NCBI RefSeq assembly: GCF_011075055.1
Contig: NC_058152.1
Coordinates: forward strand, 3,782,001 to 3,846,000
Length of the DNA: 64,000 nt
Direction of reading: 5' to 3'
Origin: Mangifera indica
Taxonomy: Eukaryota > Streptophyta > Magnoliopsida > Sapindales > Anacardiaceae
The notes under the pieces were generated by a model. The model saw only the letters and a program-made list of their open reading frames with translations. It was not told the origin of the DNA and did not search any database. The translations under genes were made by a program, and so were the position numbers. This document shows, piece after piece, positions 52,684 through 64,000 of this stretch (position 1 is the stretch's first letter; every line of letters begins with the position of its first letter).

Positions 52684-55600
52684 CTATTGATCCCAGTAGT
52701 TCCTTAGCTGTGACATATGCAACAAAAGCTCATCTCTGCCCAAACCAGTGACACTACTGGTCATGATCCAAGGAGGGTGTTTTGGGTAGTTTTCTCTTAT
52801 CAGCTCCTGGAAACTCCTGATGTTCTCATCAGGCTTTCTTCCTTTGGCCACCTTCATCTTGTCACATTTTGTGAAAACAAAAGTCATTGGTATCTGAACA
52901 CAGCAGAAATTCAACAAAGGCAACGAGAGAGTTTGAATTTTAGCTTGTGTCAACAAACTAGATATAAAACCGACAGAATTGTTGAGCTTAAGATTCCAGA
53001 GCAGCTCACATTGTTACGTCCAAGCCAATTAGCACAGTCCAGGTCAATCTTCTGAGGTGGAACACTTGCATCAATGAGAAGAAGGACACCGACCAGAGTT
53101 TCTCTATTTAGAAAATAGCTTTTTGTGAATGAGAACCAATCCATTCGAGCAGCATCTGGAGCTTTAGCAAAACTACAGATGAAAGGAATCCACTAAATAT
53201 TAAGTAAAGAATAAAAATTTTATGGCCACACAAGGTTTTGCATACATGAGAGAAGCATTCGGTATATTAGATTGCTCCATGGTTACACAAGGTACTAATA
53301 TCATAGATGTGGAAGGAGAGAGATCAGAAATGCCTCTAGGTTTTTAATCATTTAATGTCCATTCGCAGAATCATCTATTATCTTTTATTCAAGCCAAATT
53401 ACAGACTAGAAATGAATCCTCAACAAACCTCAAAGGAAGTGAAATACAGTAGCACAGACCCTGAAACTACAATTGCTAGAAGAATTTTTTTATGACAAGA
53501 AACCCAGAGTGTAGATTCCATCAGAAGCACGCAATTTTAGAAATTCACAAGCAGATTAAGATAAATCTACAAATGAAATACAATATATCTAATGCAAAAA
53601 TAAGCAATAAACTGACACCAAAAAGTAATCTTTAAATTTGAACATACTTATTTGGAAGCTAACACTTAGGTATTTTTTGTAAAGATTTTCAATTTAAGAT
53701 TCAGAGCATTTCAATATTAGCGTTTAATTTTAATGCAAATTTAGATTACATGTTCTCTAATTAAAGAGAAAAAAAAACCAATGAACTTCCAGATTAATTT
53801 ATCATTTTAGACCTTAGAAATTGTTGCAGCTTGGGATCTGAATTTGTTCTCATTTAACTTCATTTTTAAGTGCACATATGCACAATTAAATAAACCATAT
53901 AAAAGGGCATTTTTCCTACAATAATTTCAAAGTTTGGAAAAGCTCATCATAGTCCAATTATATATCTATTCAATTACAAAAATCTAGGAAAATGGTGAAA
54001 TCAGGAGAGGTCTTCATGACCTTTTATTTGGCACTTATGCATTCAAAGAAGTTAGATTAGACCAAAAATCTCTCTTTAGATGTGTTAGAAGATTCAAGAA
54101 CTTCTGTGCTGGGACTTATTGAGAAAAGTAGGCTGAAAAGGTTTTCACTGAAAACTGATTGGCATGGTACTCTTCTTGGCTGGGTTATAGATTACTAAAG
54201 AATCATAAATAGAAGCAAGGAACTAGTTCTTCAAGCTTTTCAGAGCAACTTTGAATCTTCGCTGGAGAAGTTCAACAATGATAACCTCAATTTCATTGAA
54301 TTTTCTGAATATGCTGCTGAGTTTGTTAGAACCATCATTGTTCCTCAGGGCACAGGGCATAAAGATTGATGATTGGAGACTTCTAGCTGAAAATATAATC
54401 AACATTATTCAGGGTGGGAGAAGGTCTGAAATCTATTTGTCTAAGAGAGGCAAGGAATTATCAGACCATTGCTGTTCTTAACATCAGAGCAAGAGCTAGG
54501 AAAGTAACACCGGTTTAGCTGATTGCTTGGCTTATGTGAGATAGAGAGCACTGATTTGTACTAGAGTCAAAGGATCAAATCCATGGTGGAAAATTCAAAA
54601 AGCTCTTCGAGAGTTACATAATCTAAAATTTTTTCCAAGCTTTCCCAAGCTGACAAGGCACTATTTTTCCATAAGTCAACAAATGACAATGCAAGTGAGC
54701 ACGGTTGGGCTTAGAGAAGCTTCCTTTTCACTCATGTAAGAGAGAAGTCTTTGACAAGATAATTTTTCAATAATCTCTACAAATCTCTAACTTCCTCTCT
54801 TTTTGAGCATCAAAGGTGATTTAGAAATCTGAAATCCCAAAAAAGGTAAGGGAATTAACTTGTTCTATAGCTCTTAATAAAGTTGATACAAATGATATAA
54901 TTCGGAAGCTAAGACCTATCTTTTAATTCTCTCCAAATAGGTACATTTTGTGCAGCACAACTATGTAAGTGCATAGCATCTCTCATTGAATTGCCCTATT
55001 GCCCATTGTTCTATTTGAAAGAATTCAGTCTCTCCAAGGAAATATCTTCTTCATGTTTTGTGGCCATTGTTGAAAAAGGCATGTAGCTTTAAGAGGTGGT
55101 AAGAAGACTGCTGTTTTGCAGATTGTGCTTCTATGACAATTCTCCAGGTTTTTTTTATGGAAATAAATAAAATCATTTTTGAAGATATTAGTGAAAAAGA
55201 AGTTCCTTCAGCAGGCTAAATAAAACATTGGTCTTCTTCATGGGCTGATGTGAGTTTTTTTTATTGTCATCATTGGGGAGCTTCAATTTTATAGTTGGAT
55301 GGTTTATGCTCTTTTGATTGGGTCTCTTGATGAACTCTCCACTACCTACACCTTCTTTTTGTGGATAGCTTATTTTTTTAATTTTATTTTTAAAATCTTT
55401 TAATTTCGTAATAAAATTCTTCAAAAAATAAGGCACTGGGTATACATCAACAAGACACCAAATAAAAATATAATTCACAGTAAGCATAAACAGTTTGTAA
55501 AGTAAAATGTTAAAAATCAACTAAAAAAATACCAAAGTACAAACAAATAAGTGTAAAGAGCTTACCCATAACCAGGCAAATCCACAATATACCAACTTTT

Positions 55601-56203
55601 GTTCACCAAAAAATGATTTATTAGTTGAGTCTTCCCTGTATAAACATATTTTGATTACAACCAAAAATTAAATTTAACAACAAAATTAAAAAAGAACAAG
55701 CAAAAAAAAAAACAGAGACCTGGTTTTTTCGATGTGAGGGCAACTTCTTTTTTGCGAACCAGAGCATTAATAAGCGAAGACTTTCCCACATTGGAGCGAC
55801 CCACGATTGCAAACTCGGGTCGGTCATCCTTGGGGCAATCTTTGGCCCGACCACTGCTCTTTACAAACTCCACTTCCTTAATCTGGGAATGACCCGAGTA
55901 GGGGCCCACCACGATATTCGACCCAGGCAAAATCATGTCTTCAGTCACCTCGTCCGGGTCGACACCAGGCGGCACAAAGAGGACGGTCCGGACAAACCTA
56001 GCCGTGTCTGACAGGGGTTGCGACTGTTTTGTGGTTTTTGAAGCCGTGGCCACATGAGGCCTCGAGTTTGAACCCGGAGTCGGATTTCGGATGGAGCGAG
56101 AGAAGTTGGCTCTAAAGGAGAGAGTAAATTGGCATTGTTTAGGAGACGCAGGTAGTAACGATGAAGATGATAAGAAAGTGAACAGTCGATTTCGAACTAG
56201 CAT
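52684..56203 (-). CDS. Organelle-targeted EngB/YsxC-type GTPase (EMB2001-like)
   Basis: Four exons join in frame to 308 codons: 55720-56203, 55566-55635, 53010-53172 and 52684-52893, all with GT/AG borders. The N-terminus ([20 protein letters not shown]) is Ser/Arg-rich and poor in acids, a likely plastid or mitochondrial transit peptide. G1 is GRSNVGKS (135-142), G2 Thr is in KPGKTQ (164), G3 is DLPG (180-183) in IVDLPGYG, G4 is TKCD (247-250) and G5 is TSSVTGLG. Bacterial EngB assists large-subunit ribosome assembly, and Arabidopsis EMB2001 (At2g22870) is essential for embryos. An upstream in-frame ATG at 56284 would add 27 residues, but the 56203 start fits a transit peptide better. Intron 2 is 2.4 kb. 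Confidence 0.92.
53173..55565 (-). other. Large intron 2 of the EngB gene
   Basis: Donor GTAAGC at the 55565 end and acceptor CTGTAG at 53173-53178 (minus strand). The part at 54040-54760 is less AT-rich and looks like degraded coding sequence (a 76-codon open frame at 54251-54481 containing [13 protein letters not shown] in an adjacent frame). This suggests a non-LTR or host-gene remnant, but I do not recognise the family. Confidence 0.6.
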
Positions 56204-56630
56204 TTTGTGTATGGGGGATTTAGGTTTTCCGGCCAAGAGGGTTAAGAAGATTAGGCAATCAAGACAACAACGGTGTCGTTTCAATCTTTTTTTCCATTAA
56301 AAAATAAACTAATTTCTATTAATCATCGATCCTGACTGCTCAATTCATCAGGATCGTCTTTTTCAACGAGGATGAGTCTAGAAAAAAAGGAGAGAGGCGG
56401 CAGGAGGCTACCAGTTGCCCAAAAGAGAGATTTGCTGGAAAAATTAAATCTTTACGGGAAAAAATGTAATTTTTTAAAATTTAATGATAAGAAATTACTA
56501 ATTTTATAAATTAAAAAAAAAAAATATGAATGATAATTTTAATCTAAATTTAAAGATTTTAACCCTATTGGGAAGGAAATTTCTTGACAAAAATGGAGAA
56601 AAGAGGGATAGGGATAAAAAAAATCTTCGT

Positions 56631-57665
56631 AATTAGAGATGAGAATATATATATCTCCCCTATTCTCTCCCTTCCTTGCCCCACTCCATAAATTTAATAT
56701 ATTAATGTGATTTAATCTTATCCAGTGAAAATATTTTTTTAAAACTTTTATGCATATCTTTCTTTTTTTACAACATATACTATTGTTTATGTTCAGTTTA
56801 CGTTGAAAAAACCTCATTTAGTATTGTCTTTGATCTTGAGTCTGCTTTGTAGGTGTATAAGTAACCAGGATTAGAAATATATAACTGTATAATTGATTTA
56901 TATCTACTCTAATTAAAAAATTGTTGAAAGACAAAACTTTATTAAACTCTTTGCGTAAAATTTACATTTTTGTTTATTAGTTATAGCAAATTTTTGTCTT
57001 TAATAATTTTTTGCACAGTGAGTTGTTCATCTTGATGATAAATATAGGATCCTATGGTTGCATAGGAATGCTTGACATGTAAGTGGATTTCGATTTTTCA
57101 GTATATTTTAATTAGTTATATATTTTTAATTACAAATTTGTTAACATTTCTTATATAAACTGCTTTTAAATTAATTTTGTTTTTGAAATTGACTATGACA
57201 AGTTAGTTTTTAAAATATTGTTTTATATCAACATGAAAAATTAATAAAGATCGACGTGAAGAACTACTAATAAAAAGATTGATTATTGTATATTACTAGA
57301 TTTTGTAAAAACTTTATATTTGAACTAAAGTAATAAGTGAATATTTTGTAATGCTTATAACAAATAATATTTTGGAAAAATATGATTTATTTTATTTATT
57401 AAAATACAGTAAAGAATTGAAATTTATATTTACAAGTATGGAGAAGAGATTTTTCTCCACGAGAATAGAGAGTTGATGATGAGAAGATTTTTTCCTACAA
57501 AGACGGAGAGGAGATGGAGAGGGGATTTTTCTTTGTAAGAAGGAGACGAGGATTCTTTGTTATTCCTATAATGGGAACGCGCTAGGAATGAGATTCTTTG
57601 TTATCCTTATAACGAGAACAAGCCAGAGATGGGGATTTATATCCTCTCTCCGTTGCCACCTCTAA
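56631..57665. mobile_element. Possible hAT-type non-autonomous element
   Basis: Left TTAGAGATGAGAATATATAT and right (reverse) TTAGAGGTGGCAACGGAGAG are weak inverted ends. They are followed by CTCCCC / ATCCCCATC runs like those of common plant hAT MITEs. Purine-rich repeats GGAGAGGAGATGGAGAGGGG occur near 57505-57524. It seems to lie inside a foldback-element remnant whose right end is at about 57768-57806. Boundaries are uncertain. Confidence 0.35.
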
Positions 57666-57767
57666 GGGAAAATAATATAAATTTTTAAAATTTTAAGGTT
57701 TAGTTGTAAAATAATAATTTTATTTTTATCTCAAATGTTTGGAGGTCTAAAATGCATTAAATGTGTT

Positions 57768-57806
57768 TTTCAAAATAGGGTAAAACTTGGGTAGGAAAAA
57801 ATCCTT
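57768..57806. mobile_element. Foldback-element right-end remnant
   Basis: AAACTTGGGTAGGAAAAAAT followed by CCTTTGGCC is the reverse of the GGCCAAAAGAC...CCCAAGTTT terminus. Part of the same arm continues back to about 57660 and possibly 56450-56590. The left end is not found. Confidence 0.55.
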
Positions 57807-57963
57807 TGGCCTTTCAAGACAGATGAAAGATAAGAAAGGAGCTATGATTCAGTTTATTTGTGCTCCGAAAATATGTTTTAGAAGTTAAAATATAAACTGG
57901 AAGTTGGAAGTTGAACAAAGGCAGTGGTGACATTTCTCAGTTTCACTTATTAGAAGTAAAAAT

Positions 57964-60900
57964 ATGTCATGGCTAGCTAGATCCATTACCAACTCTCTCA
58001 AACTTGAAAACGACGACGACGATCGTTTACCTAACACTACCACAAATGCCAGTGATCCGAATCTGGAAGATTCACAATCCGATCAAAAGCAAAATCAGTC
58101 AACGGCCGACACTCCACGCGGAGTCAAAGAGGACCTCACGGAACTCACTAAATCTTTCTCCCGCCAATTATGGGGCGTCGCCTCCTTCCTCGCTCCTCCT
58201 CCGCAACCGCAACCTCAAATGTCCGATCAAAACCAGCTGTCCGATCAACTCTTAGATCCAGATGTTGGGGACGAGGATGTTATTGAGGGGATCAAAACCG
58301 ATTTCGCCGAGATTAGCGGCAAATTCAGGTCCGGAATCTCTATGCTGTCCAACAACATTAATGTTTCGGAGATCACGAAAATGGCGTCCAATTTTCTGCA
58401 GTTTACATCTGAGATGGAACTGAATGAAGACGTTGGTGTGACTGAAGAGGTATTGCTGTTTGCTAGAAACATCGCGGTGCATCCCGAGACTTGGCTTGAT
58501 TTTCCAGTTCCTGATGATGAATATTTTGATGGTACTATTCCTATTTCAGTTATATAATGCTCTCAGACCCGCTTGAATTCATTATTCTGTGTGTATTATG
58601 GTTTATGATTTGTGCATTTAGCTTTGTGACTAAAAAGAATATAACCGAAGATATGAGACACAAGTTTAGTTGCTATGTACAGCATTTGAGCATTTTATTA
58701 TAGACCGTCGGCTACTAATCTCTAACAGGATGTTCATAAGTTCCTTGATATTTAAATGATGAGCATTCCTGGATATATAAATGACAATAACTTTTTTTTT
58801 TAAATCATAACCACATAACCATGCTTATATAGCTTCTCTACTAATATTCAGTATGTGAAGTTGGAAACTCCTCAACTTCTGTTTTTATGTTGGTTTGGAT
58901 TGAAATAAAAGCTGTTAATTCAGATTTTTTTTCTTCTGTCAATTTTAATGTTTGAACTTTCATGGAATTAAGCATAACATTTAATTGTTTTTTTAATGGA
59001 TATGTTTGAATGTACTCATTGGATGTAATGAAGTAAGAATTTGGCAGCTTATTGCCCATAGTGAAACTGCATTGTATTTGTGGAGAACCCTATGAGATCT
59101 GTTATATCAGATTCATTTTTTTAAGGCAATTTTGCCTGTCGTTTGTTGGTTAGGTTAGCTATGAAGCTCTCTGCTTTTTGTTGTTTAATTTTTTTTCTCA
59201 AATGAGTGAATCAAAGTAATGTCAAGCCTTGCTATAATCAATTTGATTCTCAGATTTTGACATGTCTGATACCCAACAAGAGCATGCTTTGGCTGTTGAA
59301 CGTCTTGTGCCAAGTTTAGCTGCCCTCAGGATTGAACTTTGCCCTGGGCACATGAGTGAGGGTTGCTTTTGGAAGATATATTTTGTACTTTTGCACCCTC
59401 GACTAACTAAAGATGATGCTGAACTTTTGTCAACTCCCCAAGTAAGTTGACTTTTGTTAAAAACAGTTTCATTTCCTGCAATTGTTTGATTCCTGTAGGA
59501 CTCAATGATGCACAGCATGGGAAGTGTTTTCTATTGATGCATAATACAGTGTTGTCTTTTATGTCATGTACTGAGAAAAACACTTTTGGAAAAACTTTTT
59601 TAGTTCCATTTATGAGGTGTTTTGTGGTGATCAGTTGCCACTATTGATTGAACCATCCTAGAAATTATTTGAGAAGACATGAAATACATGAAAGAATTTA
59701 TGAGAGCTAATATTTTGTAGACTGCTGACTAATCTACTGTTGCCGTAGTGCTCTTGCCGTGTTCAACATTTCTTCCCCACAATTCCCTGCAAAAAGTGCT
59801 AATATAATGATTTACTTGCATTTACCATTCTGTTACACTAAGAGATGTCTTTTTCCTTGACATTTTCTCTTTTCTTGTATCACTGTTTTGCTTAATAATC
59901 CTGTTTACTCGTCTGCTTGTCATTCTCCATATACGAAGACTTTTATTTTTCCTATTTTAAGAAATTTAGATCAATTTTCTTACGATTATATGTAGCAATG
60001 AGAACCCTTGTTAATTAATGCCCAAAGCAAACAAATTTTGACATATATAAGAAGATAGGAGGCCTGTGATTTTTTGTTTTCTACTTTTTTGAATGGTCTA
60101 TGCTGTTATCTTCCTTTTTTTGACTTGTAGGTTGTTTGGTTAATAGGAAAACGAGGGAAGTAAAAAGTAGAGAGAGTTTATAGAAAATTTTGGGCATCTT
60201 TTTATGTAAAGAAAATAATTCCTCTGGTAATGATTGAATGCCTTACATGTGAGAACAAGTTCTTTTATATCATTTTGTTAGGTCTTTAGTAATTTAGGAT
60301 ATTAAGATTAATTAGGGATATAATTTGTAATATATTATTAATTAGAAATATTAGTTTAATACAAATCACCCCAACCAACTTGCACAGCTAGCACAACAAC
60401 CAACACATACAAATAAAATTGATTTCTAAGAGGTAAAACAAAACAACACTCAAAATGGAGTAACTCTCCACTGTATTTTATGTATTCTCAAATGGGTAAT
60501 TTTGGCTGTTTGAGAGGCCGATGCTCTGCTTTTTTGGCTATTTGAAAGATTAGAACTCTCCCTAATTTGCCTAGCTTTTGAGAGACTAGACTCTCTCTCT
60601 TAATCAGCCAAATGCTGTCACAAAACCAAGTTTCTTCTCCCTTCTCTCCTTCCCCAATCTCTTTTTTATGCTTGTACATTTCATAACTGCCCATACACAC
60701 TTAAATATTGATCCTAACATAAATTCAAAGGAAATAGATGAACAATAGAATGGCTAAGATCTATTCTTTTCTCATTAGATTCTCTCAGTTTGGTAGAAAA
60801 GCATTGCAAAGGGAGAGGGCTTATATGGGATTTCCAACTGCCCACTTTGCCAATCAAATTTTCCCATAAACTAGTTTTGTGTCGTACATACAACACACTA

Positions 60901-62819
60901 AACAAAATGTTGACATGATAGATGTATATATTGATGGGAGATCTACCTTGTTTACAACACTCTTCCTTAAATCCCTACCAAATAAAATTTATGAATGTAT
61001 TCTTACAGCCTATAATGCTATCTGTAGACATATGGCAGAAGGCGGCAACATTTTGTTTAGTTTACTACATGTGTGACACCAATCCAATTTGTGGCAAAAT
61101 TTGCTTGGTTAAGGAGCAGCTAGGAACTTTGTGGTAAATTTTGATTGGTTAAGTGAGCAGCTGGAAACCAGTGCATCATAGAGAGCCTTGACATAGGACC
61201 CTTTAGCCAAAAGAATTTGTGTTCTTACTTAAATCACTTTTAAATGCTTTTGTTTCTTACCTTAAGATAAGATTAGGGCGATGATTATGATTTTGAGTTT
61301 GAAAGAAACTGCTTAATAATAACAAGAATAGGAAGCCCAAAACCCACAAGTACGAAGATAAAACAAAAAATAAGTTTCATGATAAACAAATAATGGTGCA
61401 TATGGAGGATCCTATATCTCTAGAAGAATATCTGTTGTCAGCTATTATGTCAGCAAAAAGCATGATATGTGTAGTAAGGTAAGTGATTGAGAAGGACAAA
61501 CCATGACGTTTCATTTTTTACTTTCAAAATTGCATGCATATAACAAAGGTGTAACATATTTGTTGTGAATTTTAATATAGAATTACTTTTTCTCTCCGTG
61601 AAAAGATCTCCTCCCATGGTTCTTTAAATTCGCTCACATTAGTATTAACTTGACAACCTGCAAATTATGAAATACCTAGATAACTTGATGAATATTGCTG
61701 ATGATCTTTTTCATTAAGGGTTTTGTGCATATATGATTTTAAACTCTTAGTTCCTCCCATGGTTCTTTGAATATCCTGTTAAGTTGGCAACCTGAAAATT
61801 ATGAAGGAACTAGATAAATTAATGAATAGTACTGATAATCTTTGCCATCAAGGATTTTGTGCGTTAATGATTTTAAACTGGTAGTTAGCTAAACAAAAAT
61901 GTTGGGAACAAAATCATCTCAACGATTTGACAGATTGACTTATAAATCACATTGGTGTTGGATTGCTAAAGTTCCTTTTTCTCATTAAAATAATGGGGCA
62001 AATAGTATCTTATGAAAACCAAAAATGGCTGTCAGCTAATTCTTTGCTTGTTCTAATTTTGGTCACCTTGTTTAGATCTTTGTTTTTTTATCAGTTTCTG
62101 ATTGATGGCTGTGCGTGCAGATTGTTGAAGCTAGAGCAATGTTAGCACATGAGTTAAAGAACAGAGCTGAGGCAAAGCAGGAATCAGTTCACTCTATAAC
62201 TGGTTCTTCTGATTCAAACAAAATTGCTGGAAGTGGTGCTTATTTAAGTGAAAGTGCTGAAGCACCAGCTGGCACAAAATCTGAATCAGTATCAGTTAAG
62301 GCATCTGCCTTGAATGCACCACCTTCTGTGGCAACAACTGAATTTGAAACCGAGAAGCACTCAATTCAAACCACTGAGATGCAAGTAATTGGCAAGTCTG
62401 TTGTCAAGGAAGAGCCTGTGGACACCAAACATCAACTTGCAGTATCTAGTTCCTATGCTGGAGTAGTTTCGGATGAGAAGTTTGAGGATGATGGTGATGA
62501 TTGGTTGAAAGAGGAAAGTTCAGAAGTTGCTGGTGTTTGTGGTTCCACAATGCATCTAGGAAATGATGAGGATGTTTCCTTCAGTGACCTTGAGGAAGAA
62601 GACAAAGATGTGCCTTATAAGAAAACAACATTTGGCTCTGATTCTTCCACAAAAGATTCACGAGATTGGGTTCATCTTGGCAGAAGCTCTGCTGATTCGG
62701 CTAAAGATGTTAATTATGTTGGTGACAAAGCTGCTGGATCTCAGAAGGTACGTGCTGACAATCCAAAGGGTAAGGAATCCAATGACTGGCATGATTTTGA
62801 TGAAATTGATGACATGTGA
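57964..62819 (+). CDS. BSD-domain protein with acidic DW-motif tail
   Basis: Three exons join in frame to 484 codons: 57964-58531, 59254-59441 and 62121-62819, with donors G|GTACTA and A|GTAAGT and acceptors CAG|ATTTTG and CAG|ATTGTT. The N-terminus (MSWLARSITNSLKLEND) is followed by a segment EDLTELTKSFSRQLWGVASF and a Pro/Gln linker. An amphipathic region and the BSD domain follow at about 193-250 (ERLVPSLAALRIELCPGHMS, FWKIYFVLLHPRL). BSD domains are small helical folds also found in TFIIH p62, DOS2 and synapse-associated proteins. The role of the plant members is unclear. The C-terminal ~230 residues are disordered and acidic, with Trp-containing patches DDWLKEE, RDWVHLG and NDWHDFDEIDDM. 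It resembles At3g49800/At5g65910. Intron 2 is 2.7 kb. Confidence 0.9.
60276..60719. mobile_element. Possible solo LTR in intron 2 of the BSD gene
   Basis: The stretch starts TGTTAGGTCTTTAGTAATTT and ends AAATATTGATCCTAACA, giving TGTTAGG...CCTAACA ends typical of copia LTRs. It includes pyrimidine-rich sequence (60580-60670). Flanking pentamers CATTT and TAAAT do not match, so the call is tentative. Confidence 0.4.
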
Positions 62820-63429
62820 TATGCTATAAGAGCCTTTGGGATTTTATGTATATTGCATTCTTCTTGCTAACATGTGAATAGATTGCATCTTTGTTTATTC
62901 ATTGGAAATTAGGATATGGGTGCTGTATGTTGTAAATAAAGCTCTATCGAAATTGGACAATATTGTGCACCTTAGCTGTAATCGTTAATTAAGCAAGTCA
63001 GTAGTAAAGTATGATCAGGTCATTCAACATGAGGCAGGAAACTGCATGCTGTCAGATGTTTAGGTGTCAGATTTTGTCATCATCTCAGTTGAAGATAGAA
63101 CATTTCTGGGGAAAATTAAGCTACTCCTAGAAATAAAGGAACATGTACATAGTAAGGATTACACAGAAATCTTGAGACTAATGCACACAAGGTAGGCAAG
63201 GAAACTAGAAACCAATATGGATTTTAATTCTTCTTCTTTTGAACTATCTGATAGATAATCTAATGATTTGATTATGTGCAGAGAGAGCATATTGTATAGA
63301 TCCTTCCATTACTGGGAATACTAACTAGCTATAAGATGATTAGATTAAGCTTACATAAAAACTAATCTAGAGTCACACATAAGCACAACATAAACCAGTC
63401 CCAACTGAGGAACTCTTCATGACCTGAAG
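62820..63429. other. 3' flank of the BSD gene
   Basis: This is the probable 3' UTR (an AATAAA-like AAATAAAG at about 62934-62941), then AT-rich sequence with nothing recognised. Confidence 0.4.
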
Positions 63430-64000
63430 GTGCCAAAGTTTCTCGAAATACGCTCTAGGTGAGAGACCACAACAAGCTTCCTATAGAGACCCTCAATCTA
63501 TTCTCTAACTTACTGTTAAGATCTGTCAAAGAAGTCTTTGAACTCAAACTAGAGGATTTGTTCACCACCGACACAGATACCCCTAGCATTGTGTTAGATT
63601 TTTCCTCTCACTTTCTTAATCCAATGTGCAGCCATCCTTGTGCCTTATAAAGTATTCCTAACAGAGAATCAATATTAAAATATATGCTAAACTGATTATG
63701 CTCCAGAAAAATGATATTGAGAGTACCTGATGGGCGAAGGAACCCTTTGAGCTAACAGCAGCATGGAATACGACATACTGTAAATCGGTTAAAGCATATA
63801 CAGTATCAAAAAATAACTCGGCCTATCTAAGCTTCTCACATTAACTACTGACTATCCTTTCTGTCTGCAACCTTCTATAAACACATGCGTCTGAATGCAC
63901 CCTTTTCTGTGGCTCGTAATCCTTGTCGACATATATCAGCTGGTGGAGCCGGCAACGGGGTGGTTAGCCTAGCATTTCTCTTATTCCCTTCCCTGTGATG
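63430..64000 (-). pseudogene. ACR-family (ACT-domain repeat) gene remnant, runs off the window
   Basis: Reading the minus strand from the right edge, RLHQLIYVDKDYE (about 63917-63960) matches the linker before the third ACT domain. Next comes an exon with YVVFHAAVSSKGSFAHQ bounded by TTTACAG and GTACTC (about 63725-63775). Then EYFIRHKDGCTLD is followed by a stop, ESERKNLTQC and another stop (about 63590-63660). Finally GLLWSLT, a stop and SVFRET (about 63435-63475) stand where the family has GLLSDVTRVFRE. ACR proteins are plant amino-acid-sensor-like regulators with four ACT domains. Several stops and lost spacing show this part is dead. The upstream part lies outside the window. Confidence 0.72.

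Noticed and set aside
55188..55520. 110-codon minus frame in the EngB intron
   Set aside because: It is AT-rich and Lys/Asn-rich, lies within an intron with good splice sites, and matches no family.

Overview
This is nuclear DNA of a flowering plant, almost certainly a eudicot. It is strongly AT-rich, has spliced genes with plant-type introns, and carries plant-specific families: a VQ-motif protein, a U-box/ARM ubiquitin ligase, serine carboxypeptidase-like (SCPL) genes and ACR-type ACT-repeat genes. It also has plant-type transposons and nuclear copies of plastid rRNA. The species cannot be named from the sequence. I see no bacterial, viral or CRISPR content.

Layout. 1-12.6 kb is transposon territory. 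It holds a tandem duplication containing a MULE-like foldback element and a 2.2-kb solo LTR, more foldback elements, and a decayed Ty1/copia pol region on the minus strand. 13.5-14.9 kb holds an intact intronless GT34 glycosyltransferase gene. 14.9-17 kb holds two more foldback elements. 17.4-21.2 kb holds a RuvB-like 2 (reptin) gene on the minus strand. Its first exon is split by a 689-bp TRIM-like retroelement flanked by a 5-bp target duplication, and its last exon has a 1-base frameshift. 21.8-39.3 kb is a recent direct tandem duplication of about 9 kb. Each unit carries a dead SCPL gene, a copia RNase H relic, a foldback element, an intact 142-codon gene of unknown function, and a plastid 23S rRNA relic.

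42.0-43.4 kb holds a PUB30/31-type E3 ligase, 51.1-51.4 kb a VQ protein, 52.7-56.2 kb an organelle EngB-type GTPase (minus strand, 4 exons), and 58.0-62.8 kb a BSD-domain protein (3 exons). The right edge enters a decayed ACR (ACT-repeat) gene on the minus strand.

The genes do not form a pathway. From memory, the gene set matches two Arabidopsis neighbourhoods: At2g22870/22880/22900 (EngB, VQ12, GT7) and At3g49800/49810/49830 (BSD, PUB30, RuvB-like). The window therefore looks like a conserved ancestral block. The most striking points are the TRIM inside a reptin coding exon, the 9-kb duplication with a template-switch-like hairpin in only one copy, and the density of foldback elements. I found no convincing evidence of an undescribed multi-gene system.
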